Origin: Candidatus Wolfebacteria bacterium
GTDB taxonomy: Bacteria; Patescibacteriota; Minisyncoccia; Phycocordibacterales; GCA-2401445
Length of the DNA: 33,386 nt
Direction: 5' to 3'
NCBI GenBank assembly: GCA_002401445.1
Contig: NVTD01000007.1
Coordinates: 1-33,386, forward strand
Numbering within the stretch: position 1 is the stretch's first letter; each line of letters opens with the position of its first letter. The notes beneath the pieces are model-generated. The model was given only the letters and a program-made list of their open reading frames with translations, made no database searches and was not told the origin of the DNA. Below are positions 15,525 through 21,965 of the stretch, piece by piece. Both the position numbers and the translations under genes were made by a program.

Positions 15525-15530
15525 TACAAT
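15525..15530 (+). promoter_or_regulatory. -10 box for a leaderless methyltransferase mRNA
   Basis: GTGCTACAAT holds an extended -10 (TGC then TACAAT). Six bases (ATTTTT) separate it from the ATG at 15537, and it lies directly after the gyrA terminator, so a new transcript starts here. Confidence 0.6.
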
Positions 15531-15536
15531 ATTTTT

Positions 15537-16070
15537 ATGGTTAGTTTTTTAGATCCCAATACAGCTTTGAATGAATTTGGAGTTGAGCCGGGTATGTTTG
15601 TAGCAGACCTTGGATCAGGTTCGGGATATTATACTTTAGAATCAGCGCGACGCGTTGGCACTGATGGACGTGTTTATGCGGTAGATGTTCAGAAAGAAAT
15701 GCTTGATCGCGTAAAGGATTTTGCTGCAAAGGAGCGACTTTTTAATGTAGAAATTATCTGGGGAGATGTAGAAAATATCGGTGGCACAAAACTGCGTGAC
15801 GGAATGATTGACCGAGCTATTGCATCAAATGTGTTGTTTCAGCTAGAAGACAAGGAGACTTTCTGTAAGGAAGCATATCGTATATTAAAACAAACAGGAG
15901 AGATTCTTGTTTTAGATTGGGCAGAATCATTTGAGAATACTGGTCCAGAGCCAGGATCCATCGTTCCGGAATTTGAGGCAAAGACTTTGTTTGAACAACA
16001 TGGATTTAGTTTTGTGAAAAATGTTACTGCAGGAGCACATCATTACGGATTAGTATTTAAAAAAGGATAA
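15537..16070 (+). CDS. Class I SAM-dependent methyltransferase
   Basis: A 177-residue Rossmann-fold methyltransferase. Motif I is DLGSGSGYY at 24-32, followed by the acidic VYAVDVQKEML that holds the ribose of SAM, and WGDVENI at about 76. The small size and lack of extra domains leave the substrate open; UbiE/MenG-like and rRNA or small-molecule methyltransferases all share this pattern. The start at 15537 is set by the -10 box six bases upstream. Its TAA stop shares a base with the ATG that opens structured element B, so the solute-binding gene may be cotranscribed. Confidence 0.85.
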   Translation: MVSFLDPNTALNEFGVEPGMFVADLGSGSGYYTLESARRVGTDGRVYAVDVQKEMLDRVKDFAAKERLFNVEIIWGDVENIGGTKLRDGMIDRAIASNVLFQLEDKETFCKEAYRILKQTGEILVLDWAESFENTGPEPGSIVPEFEAKTLFEQHGFSFVKNVTAGAHHYGLVFKKG

Positions 16071-16198
16071 TGAATCCCGTTAGAGACCTAACAGTCTGAC
16101 TCGTCACAATATGGTAGAAAGAAAAACAAAAAGTAATACATTGAATCCATTATCAGTAACCTACGGAAACGATAGTATCGTTTCCTGTCTCTAACGCG
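16070..16198 (+). promoter_or_regulatory. Structured leader element, copy B (upstream of the solute-binding protein)
   Basis: This 129-base copy starts ATGAATCCCGTTAGAGAC and ends GTCTCTAACGCG directly before the ATG at 16199. The terminal arms pair over 14 bases with one mismatch and include the AT of the start codon. The inner hairpin is GGAAACGATA-G-TATCGTTTCC (16165-16185), preceded by the conserved ATTATCAGTAA word. The opening ATG would encode a nine-residue peptide (MNPVRDLTV). Confidence 0.75.
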
Positions 16199-17503
16199 AT
16201 GAAAAACACAAGTAAATTTCAGTTAATCTTTCTCGCAATACTTCTCGTATTTGCTGTTATTGGCGTTGCAATATTTGCTCTTTCTGGAGGAGGAAGTCAG
16301 ACAACAGAAGAAGGTGGGACCGCTGGTCCAGTATACGTTTGGGGTACGTTTGATGGGGGAGTTATAAATGATTTGATAAAAGCTGTAAAAGTAGAAAATA
16401 AAGAGTTTGATGTGACTTATACCGAATTACCAGAGAACGGGTTTGACAGGCAGGTAGTTGAAGCAATCGCCAGCGGAAACGGCCCTGATGCAATACTTGT
16501 ACCGCAAAGTTTTTTGGGTAGGTTTAGCGATAAACTGCAACCTCTTTCTTATGAATTTATCTCTGAGAGATCATTTCGTGATGCATACATAGATGGAGCT
16601 GAAATATATCTTGGTGTTGATGGCATATCGGGAATGCCAGTTGCGGTGGATCCTTTGGTAATGTACTGGAACCGTGATCTTGTTGCTGCTGCTGGATTAC
16701 CACGTCAACCAATAACATGGGAAGAATTTCGCAGTGTTGTTTCTCGCTTAACAAAATATCATTCTACTGGGAGTATTACACAAAGCGGTGTAGCGTTTGG
16801 TACATATGACAATATTCTTCATGCAAAAGATATTCTTTCTACATTAATATTACAGACAGGAAATTCTTTGGTCGCTATGGAAGGAGGTAAATATAAATCA
16901 ATTTTAGCTCGTTCATCTTCTGCTGTGTCTTCTCCTTCTGAGTCCGCTCTGACTTTCTACACGGAATTTTCTGATCCAGTAAAGCCAACATATAGCTGGA
17001 ATTTGTCATTAGCAGAGGATCTAAGTAGATTTGTTTCTGGAGATCTGGCACTATATTTTGGATATGCGAGTGAACTTCCAGAAATACAAAAACGGAATCC
17101 AAATCTTAATTTTGATGTGGCATCAATACCTCAACCGGAAGACACTAATAGTCCTCGTGTATTTGGTAATATTTTCGCACTGATGCTTTTGAAAACAGCC
17201 AACAATACTCCTGGCGCTGTTGTTGCTATGCAGTCACTTTCTAGTCAAAGCGCATCTGTTTTCATATCTGGAGCAACTGTATTGCCACCTGTGCAGCGTA
17301 GTTTGCTAGCCGTCCCACAAACTAATAGTTTTGATCCTGTGTTTTACGATTCAGCACTTATTACTCATGGTTGGTATGATCCAAATCCCTCTGACAGCAA
17401 TCGAATTTTTAGAGATATGATACAGTCTGTAATATCAGGGAGAGTAAGGACCTCACGCGCTGTTCGCACAGCAGATGGTGAGCTTAATTCATTGTTGAAC
17501 TAA
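16199..17503 (+). CDS. Extracellular solute-binding protein (ABC family 1 type)
   Basis: A 434-residue periplasmic-binding-fold protein. The N-terminus has one hydrophobic helix (about 8-29) followed by a Gly/Thr linker, so it is membrane-tethered; there is no lipobox cysteine. VYVWGTFDGGVINDLIKAV, ASGNGPDAILVPQSFL and VMYWNRDLVAAAGLP...TWEEF are typical of sugar-type binding proteins. No ABC permease or ATPase lies nearby, so the substrate route is unknown. It sits directly upstream of nine pilin-like genes, and both it and the first of these follow copies of the same structured leader. It may work with that locus rather than with a transporter. Confidence 0.85.
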   Translation: MKNTSKFQLIFLAILLVFAVIGVAIFALSGGGSQTTEEGGTAGPVYVWGTFDGGVINDLIKAVKVENKEFDVTYTELPENGFDRQVVEAIASGNGPDAILVPQSFLGRFSDKLQPLSYEFISERSFRDAYIDGAEIYLGVDGISGMPVAVDPLVMYWNRDLVAAAGLPRQPITWEEFRSVVSRLTKYHSTGSITQSGVAFGTYDNILHAKDILSTLILQTGNSLVAMEGGKYKSILARSSSAVSSPSESALTFYTEFSDPVKPTYSWNLSLAEDLSRFVSGDLALYFGYASELPEIQKRNPNLNFDVASIPQPEDTNSPRVFGNIFALMLLKTANNTPGAVVAMQSLSSQSASVFISGATVLPPVQRSLLAVPQTNSFDPVFYDSALITHGWYDPNPSDSNRIFRDMIQSVISGRVRTSRAVRTADGELNSLLN

Positions 17504-17504
17504 T

Positions 17505-17634
17505 ATGAATCACTTTAGAGATACCAGTGTTACTATACTTAATATCTGTTATGAAAAAAGTAAAGAAAATGATTTTGTATACCAATTATTAATAAACTAT
17601 GGAAACGACATAGTCGTTTCCTATCTCTAACGTG
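17505..17634 (+). promoter_or_regulatory. Structured leader element, copy C (upstream of the first pilin-like gene)
   Basis: The 130-base copy starts ATGAATCACTTTAGAGATA and ends TATCTCTAACGTG before the ATG at 17635. The terminal stem has one mismatch; the CAC/GTG pair replaces CCC/GGG of copy A. The inner hairpin is GGAAACGAC-ATA-GTCGTTTCC (17601-17621). The opening ATG starts a 41-codon ORF ending at 17630, five bases before the next start, which could couple translation. Confidence 0.75.
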
Positions 17635-18018
17635 ATGAAAAAGATACTAATTACATTTTTTATACTGTCCTTGTTCGTACTGCCATTGGTTGTGGGTGCT
17701 GAGGAACATAGATTGGTCCCTTGTGACGATGATTGCGGGTTTAATCATTTGGTTGAACTCGTTAACAATATAATCAATTTTCTAATTTTTTATGTATCTA
17801 TACCGGTTGCGGCAATTGTCTTTGCTGTTGCAGGATTTAAATATGTGACCGCCGCTGGGAATGAGTCAAAAATAAAGGAGGCACATGGAATGTTTTCAAA
17901 AGTAGTTGTAGGACTTATTATTGCATTGTCGGCATTTTTGATAGTTGAATTGATTACGTCTAATCTGCTCGGTGATGACGTCAACATTTTCCTAAGAACT
18001 AATTTTATTGGTGGATAA
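17635..18018 (+). CDS. T4SS-pilin-like membrane protein 1
   Basis: 127 residues: a signal peptide (MKKILITFFILSLFVLPLVV, likely cut after GAE), a short region with CDDDC, then two transmembrane helices separated by a charged loop (AGNESKIKEAHGMFSK). The helix-loop-helix with a GxxxKxxxA-like loop resembles the CPR family called type IV secretion pilin (VirB2/TrbC-like). I use the ATG at 17635 rather than the overlapping GTG at 17632, because the structured element ends there. It opens the nine-gene array and may set its transcription or translation. Confidence 0.7.
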   Translation: MKKILITFFILSLFVLPLVVGAEEHRLVPCDDDCGFNHLVELVNNIINFLIFYVSIPVAAIVFAVAGFKYVTAAGNESKIKEAHGMFSKVVVGLIIALSAFLIVELITSNLLGDDVNIFLRTNFIGG

Positions 18019-18036
18019 ATTAATTGTTGGCTTTGA

Positions 18037-18042
18037 TATACT
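18037..18042 (+). promoter_or_regulatory. -10 box close to pilin-like gene 2
   Basis: TTTGATATACT contains an extended -10 (TGA then TATACT). It ends 7 bases before the ATG at 18050, again suggesting a leaderless transcript. Confidence 0.5.
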
Positions 18043-18049
18043 TTAATGT

Positions 18050-18460
18050 ATGATGAATACTAAATTTTCTTTTGTGAATAAATTACTTGTAGGTCTGAGT
18101 ATTTTCGCTGTACTGGTGGTCTTGGTTTTTCCTGCTTTGGCTATAGCTACCGAACATGATCTTCCTGATGGAGGCGACACTAGTCCTTCTGGAATAAGCA
18201 ATCCACTAAATGACATAACGAGTATCCCACAATTCCTAGAGAAAATATTTGAGAAAATTGTTATACCAATCGGATTCTCTATCGCAACTCTGATGATTAT
18301 ATATTCGGGATTTCTATTTGTAGTAGCCCAAGGTAATCCTACGAAACTAGAAAAAGCCAAAACAGCATTTCTGTGGACTGTTATTGGTACGGCAGTTTTA
18401 CTCGGATCGTGGGCTATCGCGAGCGTCATAGAGGCAACAATAAATGATATCCGTGGGTAA
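18050..18460 (+). CDS. T4SS-pilin-like membrane protein 2
   Basis: 136 residues. An N-terminal hydrophobic helix (LLVGLSIFAVLVVLVFPALA) acts as signal or anchor; then a linker with ISNPLNDITSIPQFLEKIFEKI and two further helices joined by the loop AQGNPTKLEKAKTAFLW. The NPL...ITSIPQFLEKI linker before the first helix pair is the pattern I associate most strongly with the CPR T4SS-pilin family. Two adjacent ATG codons open it and either may be used. It overlaps the next gene by 17 bases. Confidence 0.7.
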   Translation: MMNTKFSFVNKLLVGLSIFAVLVVLVFPALAIATEHDLPDGGDTSPSGISNPLNDITSIPQFLEKIFEKIVIPIGFSIATLMIIYSGFLFVVAQGNPTKLEKAKTAFLWTVIGTAVLLGSWAIASVIEATINDIRG

Positions 18461-18893
18461 ATTTTTATTAAAAAAATCTTTGCTGGTTGTAATGAGTACT
18501 TTTTTACTCATCATTTTTCTAGGTCCTTTAACGGCTAATGGTCAAAATTCAGGAGTTGTAGAGGGGAGACAACCCTTTGATGGTGATAGAAACTCTACTT
18601 TTATAGGGGTCGGAGGAGCACCTGGAACTGGTTCTACTCTCGAAACGGTTGTCGATCAATTTCTTGTTACTGTAAACCTTCTCATACCTGTGGTAGTCTC
18701 ACTTGCATTACTGGTGTTTTTCTGGGGACTTGCCAAATTTATGTTGTCTGCCGGAGACGAGACGGGTGTACAAGAGGGCAAACAATTAATGTTGTGGGGT
18801 ACAATCGCTCTTTTTATAATGGTGTCAATTTTTGGTATAGTAGGTCTTATTGCAGGTGATTTCGGAGGAGATACACTAATACCCCAATTATAA
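18444..18893 (+). CDS. Pilin-like membrane protein 3
   Basis: 149 residues: N-terminal hydrophobic segment, a Gly-rich extracellular stretch (GVGGAPGTGSTLETVVDQFL), then the array's common pair of helices with FFWGLAKFMLSAGDETGVQEGKQLMLWG in between. The start is uncertain: ATG 18444 overlaps the previous gene, and GTG 18453 is also possible. From here on the paralogues share the FFWGLA hallmark rather than the AGN loop of genes 1-2. Confidence 0.65.
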   Translation: MISVGKFLLKKSLLVVMSTFLLIIFLGPLTANGQNSGVVEGRQPFDGDRNSTFIGVGGAPGTGSTLETVVDQFLVTVNLLIPVVVSLALLVFFWGLAKFMLSAGDETGVQEGKQLMLWGTIALFIMVSIFGIVGLIAGDFGGDTLIPQL

Positions 18894-18897
18894 TATT

Positions 18898-19242
18898 ATG
18901 AAATACTTACTTACCACACTTTTAATATTCCCAACAGTACTCTATGCAGAAGAACCTTCGGGTGACGTTCTAGAGCTAGTTCTGCAGCTCCAGGACCTTG
19001 TAACGGCATTGATACCTGTAGCGTTTGCTGCTGCATTTTTGTTCTTTTTCTGGGGATTGGCAAAATTTATACTTGGAGCAGGGGATGAAGAGAAAAAGGC
19101 TTCAGGAAAGGCTATTATGATGGGCGGTATATTTTCACTATTCCTTATGGCAAGTATTCTGGGAATCATTGATTTTATCGGAGGTGCACTAGGAATAGAG
19201 CAAGGAGGAACTCTTATTACTCCACATGTTGAGACTAACTAG
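18898..19242 (+). CDS. Pilin-like membrane protein 4
   Basis: 114 residues with a short signal peptide (MKYLLTTLLIFPTVLYAEE) and two helices carrying FFFWGLAKFILGAGDEEKKASGKAIMMGG. It starts four bases after the previous stop. The C-terminal tail ends in THVETN. Confidence 0.65.
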   Translation: MKYLLTTLLIFPTVLYAEEPSGDVLELVLQLQDLVTALIPVAFAAAFLFFFWGLAKFILGAGDEEKKASGKAIMMGGIFSLFLMASILGIIDFIGGALGIEQGGTLITPHVETN

Positions 19243-19255
19243 ATAATATATTTTT

Positions 19256-19498
19256 ATGAATAATGCAAATGATTTAATTATCGCAGTAGGGAAACTTATT
19301 GGACAATTGATTCCGGTTGCATTTTCGGCTGCTTTGTTGCTCTTTTTCTGGGGGATTGCGAAATTCATATTGTCTGCAGGTAGTGAGGAAAAACAGAGTG
19401 AAGGGAAAAGTATTATGTTATGGGGGGTTATTGCCCTATTTGTGATGACTAGTATATGGGGTATTGTGCGTTTCCTTAGTCAGTCATTAGGTATATAA
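19256..19498 (+). CDS. Pilin-like membrane protein 5 (no signal peptide)
   Basis: Only 80 residues, the core unit of the array without a signal peptide: helix one (LIPVAFSAALLLFFWGIAKFIL), loop SAGSEEKQSEGKSIM and helix two (WGVIALFVMTSIWGIVRFL). It shows the minimal conserved module. It follows gene 4 by 13 bases. Confidence 0.6.
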   Translation: MNNANDLIIAVGKLIGQLIPVAFSAALLLFFWGIAKFILSAGSEEKQSEGKSIMLWGVIALFVMTSIWGIVRFLSQSLGI

Positions 19499-19561
19499 TA
19501 CCCATAATTATCTGGTAGGCAGTTCGATTAGTTTAAATGCTTTAAAAATAATATATTCAAC

Positions 19562-19987
19562 ATGAAAAAAATTATTATACTCACTCTAGCTATTCTTCCT
19601 TCTGTCGCTAATGCACAGAGTGGATTTGGAGGTCTGCAAAATGTTGAGAATATAGTCTATGGTGTTGATAGAATAGTGTTCTTGTTGGTGCCAATTGCAT
19701 TCACGCTTGCTGTAGCCCTATTTTTCTGGGGACTAGCATTGTATATATTTGCACAAGGAAGTGAAGATAGACAAGACCGAGGAAAAGGGATTATGACGTG
19801 GGGAGTAATTGCAATATTTGTGATGTCTAGTATCTGGGGCATCGTTAATTTTGTAGCATGGTCACTTGGGGTCCAAGGAATAAGAAGTCGTGTTGTCCCT
19901 CGAATTACTGATACTAACCGTGTTATACCTACTGCTCCGTATGATTCGAATCTCCCACCGTACTATGATCCGAACGCTCAACCGTAG
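19562..19987 (+). CDS. Pilin-like membrane protein 6
   Basis: 141 residues: signal peptide (MKKIIILTLAILPSVANAQS), two helices with FFWGLALYIFAQGSEDRQDRGKGIMTWG, and a longer C-terminal tail of about 35 residues rich in proline, ending PPYYDPNAQP. The tail is absent from the other copies and may be surface exposed. A 198-base gene-free gap follows. Confidence 0.65.
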   Translation: MKKIIILTLAILPSVANAQSGFGGLQNVENIVYGVDRIVFLLVPIAFTLAVALFFWGLALYIFAQGSEDRQDRGKGIMTWGVIAIFVMSSIWGIVNFVAWSLGVQGIRSRVVPRITDTNRVIPTAPYDSNLPPYYDPNAQP

Positions 19988-20163
19988 TATCCCTAGTAGA
20001 TAGTCTTAATCTAAACTACATAAAACCTTGTGCATGAGGTGATAACTGTTTATTTGTAAAAAATAAGTATTTCTTTTATGGTTATGGTGAGTGACGCTAT
20101 CCCCACGCGTTATTGCTTGATTTTCCACATTTTGTATCATTTATGATATATAAGACAGTAGTT

Positions 20164-20169
20164 TATACT
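20164..20169 (+). promoter_or_regulatory. Conserved -10-like box before pilin-like gene 7
   Basis: TTATACTTAATTTATAC lies 16 bases before the ATG at 20186. The same arrangement (TTATACTTAATTAATAC) precedes gene 8 at 20539, so the two genes share a copied upstream region. Nothing else is visible in the 198-base gap 19988-20185. Confidence 0.4.
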
Positions 20170-20185
20170 TAATTTATACACATAC

Positions 20186-20524
20186 ATGAAAAAGTTTATT
20201 ATTACATTGAGTGCACTTGCTTTACCGCTTGTTGCTAGTGCGCAATTGAATAACGTTTCACTTCTAGTCGCTGGTATTGATAGTATTTTTGATCTTTTGG
20301 TACCAATCGCATTTACCGCAGCTGTAGTGTTCTTCTTCTGGGGCCTCGCTCTATACATTAGTGCACAGGGAAGCGAAGACAAGCAAGACCGAGGAAAGGG
20401 TATTATGACTTGGGGAATAGTTGCGATCTTTATCATGTCGAGTATCTGGGGGATTGTGAACTTTATTGGAAATGCTTTAGGTCTTTCTGAGGTTCCCGCT
20501 GCAAACGTTCCACAAATAAGGTAG
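20186..20524 (+). CDS. Pilin-like membrane protein 7
   Basis: 112 residues: signal peptide (MKKFIITLSALALPLVASAQ, AxA cleavage site), then the helix pair FTAAVVFFFWGLALYISAQ and IVAIFIMSSIWGIVNFIG joined by GSEDKQDRGKGIMTWG. It is the closest relative of gene 8, in both protein and DNA, including the upstream TATACTTAATT box, so the two arose by recent duplication. Confidence 0.65.
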   Translation: MKKFIITLSALALPLVASAQLNNVSLLVAGIDSIFDLLVPIAFTAAVVFFFWGLALYISAQGSEDKQDRGKGIMTWGIVAIFIMSSIWGIVNFIGNALGLSEVPAANVPQIR

Positions 20525-20563
20525 TAGTTAGTGAGTCGTTATACTTAATTAATACATACATAC

Positions 20564-20905
20564 ATGAAAAAATTTATTATTACAATGAGTGTGTTCGCAT
20601 TGCCACTTATTGCAGGAGCTCAGGGACTTGAGAATGTGGAAAGCATTGGAATTCAACTAAAAGCGATTGTTGCATCTTTGATCCCGATAGCATTCACCGC
20701 AGCAGTGCTGTTCTTCTTCTGGGGTCTCGCTCTATACATTAGTGCTCAAGGAAGTGAGGACAAGCAAGACAAGGGAAAAGGTATTATGACGTGGGGAATA
20801 GTTGCGATTTTTATCATGGCAAGTATCTGGGGGATTGTAGCATTCATTGGTAGTGCGTTAGGGATCGGACAAGGGACAGGCGTTACTGTGCCAGTTGTCT
20901 TCTAA
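20564..20905 (+). CDS. Pilin-like membrane protein 8
   Basis: 113 residues, with a signal peptide (MKKFIITMSVFALPLIAGAQ) and core almost identical to gene 7 (FFFWGLALYISAQGSEDKQD then KGKGIMTWGIVAIFIM). The short mature N-terminus (GLENVESIGIQLKAI) and C-terminus (GTGVTVPVVF) are where it varies, as across the whole array. Confidence 0.65.
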   Translation: MKKFIITMSVFALPLIAGAQGLENVESIGIQLKAIVASLIPIAFTAAVLFFFWGLALYISAQGSEDKQDKGKGIMTWGIVAIFIMASIWGIVAFIGSALGIGQGTGVTVPVVF

Positions 20906-20950
20906 ACAATTAATTTAAGTTTATAGTAATTGGATTAAATAGTGTAATTT

Positions 20951-21193
20951 ATGGATTTGCTTGAAAGTATTGATAAGGTTATTATCAATCCGATTATATT
21001 GCTCTTGTTTGGACTTGCGCTACTTTTCTTTCTTTGGGGAGTGATGCAATTCATTCTCAATATGAGTAGTGATGACAAACGAACAGAAGGGAAGCAACAT
21101 ATGATATGGGGCATTATAGGTCTAACTATAATGTTCTCGGTGTGGGCGATAATAAAGTTCATCAAAGGAACAATTCAGCAATTCTTAGTATAG
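20951..21193 (+). CDS. Pilin-like membrane protein 9 (no signal peptide)
   Basis: 80 residues, again without a signal peptide: helix one PIILLLFGLALLFFLWGVM, charged loop SSDDKRTEGKQHM, helix two WGIIGLTIMFSVWAIIKFI. The tryptophan-glycine pairs align with the other copies but the sequence is the most divergent of the FWG group. It ends the array; a strong terminator follows its stop codon. Confidence 0.6.
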   Translation: MDLLESIDKVIINPIILLLFGLALLFFLWGVMQFILNMSSDDKRTEGKQHMIWGIIGLTIMFSVWAIIKFIKGTIQQFLV

Positions 21194-21230
21194 AAAAAAC
21201 ACTCGACCTCTCAGTCGAGTGTTTTTTGTT
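21194..21230 (+). terminator. Terminator of the pilin-like array
   Basis: Perfect 14-base stem (AAAAAACACTCGAC at 21194-21207, complement at 21214-21227) with loop CTCTCA and a T run. It begins at the base after the stop codon of gene 9. Confidence 0.9.
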
Positions 21231-21248
21231 CGTTTTTTGGTAAAAAAG

Positions 21249-21275
21249 AAGCCGCATCCCAAAAGGGTGCGGCTT
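21249..21275 (-). terminator. Terminator of the SPFH/membrane-protein operon
   Basis: Stem GCCGCATCCC-AAAA-GGGTGCGGC (one wobble), followed on the minus strand by a CTTTTTT run. It lies just past the stop of the 216-residue membrane protein. Confidence 0.8.
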
Positions 21276-21287
21276 TGTTAGTTTTCT

Positions 21288-21938
21288 TCATGGAGTTGTG
21301 GTCGCGATTCGAATTGTAGTGTAATTCGTTGTGAGCGATTGAAATCCATATGCGACGATATTTTTTCTTGAGGGAGTCGAGGAAGGTTTACCCTTTTCTC
21401 TAGTGGAGAAATATTTTTCTCCACTAGAGTCCTCTGCGTACATATCTACTAGGTAGTACTCGTCAGTTCCTGGATTGAACCAGTAGACTGTTTTAATCCC
21501 ACCTCTTTTTAGTTCTATTTTGCCATAACCAGTCTCTGGTATGGAGTTGATAGTGATATTGTAATACCTGACTCCGCCTATAAGTTGGGAGTTAGCAGGG
21601 TGAGGTTGTTGTGTGTGTACTTGTCTCACTGATGTCTGCGAAGACTTTGTGAGTGGGCGAATAATGTATGCGTATACCATGTATAATCCTATGCATGATA
21701 TTACTAATCCGACTACCCATTTGGGTGGTTTTAGACCAGTAGAACTACTAAACAACTTCCATATACCGATTACCAGAGCAATCAATAATGTAATGCCAAT
21801 AGTCCAATAGAACCACGTTGGTGTAGTTGCACTTTGACGCTCTGCTTCTGACGGCCAGAGTCGATACAGTATGAATATTGCTGTAAAGAACATGATAGAC
21901 AAACTAAGCCAAATCAGTCCCAATTGTTTTTTATTCAC
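21288..21938 (-). CDS. Hypothetical membrane protein (3 TM plus soluble domain)
   Basis: 216 residues, no recognised family. Three hydrophobic helices occupy about 7-27, 43-62 and 73-92; a soluble, beta-rich domain follows from about 100 to the end (GGVRYYNITINSIPETGYGKIEL, TDEYYLVDMYAEDSSGEKYF) and would face outward. AAAGGA about 10 bases before the ATG is a fair ribosome binding site. It lies 27 bases downstream of the SPFH gene and ends at a terminator, so the pair form an operon and may form one membrane complex. It is the one gene here that clearly ends in TGA. Confidence 0.65.
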   Translation of the reverse strand: MNKKQLGLIWLSLSIMFFTAIFILYRLWPSEAERQSATTPTWFYWTIGITLLIALVIGIWKLFSSSTGLKPPKWVVGLVISCIGLYMVYAYIIRPLTKSSQTSVRQVHTQQPHPANSQLIGGVRYYNITINSIPETGYGKIELKRGGIKTVYWFNPGTDEYYLVDMYAEDSSGEKYFSTREKGKPSSTPSRKNIVAYGFQSLTTNYTTIRIATTTP

Positions 21939-21965
21939 AGTTGTCCTTTCTTGAATTATTTATGT

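Noticed and set aside
17635-21193. Possible CRISPR or tandem DNA repeat
   Set aside because: The repetition is of whole genes with open reading frames and diverged sequence, not short identical repeats with spacers.
21288-21290. Possible UGA recoding, as in Gracilibacteria and Absconditabacteria
   Set aside because: TGA is a rare stop here, but it ends the 216-residue membrane protein right before a terminator, and no gene needs in-frame TGA. The standard bacterial code fits.
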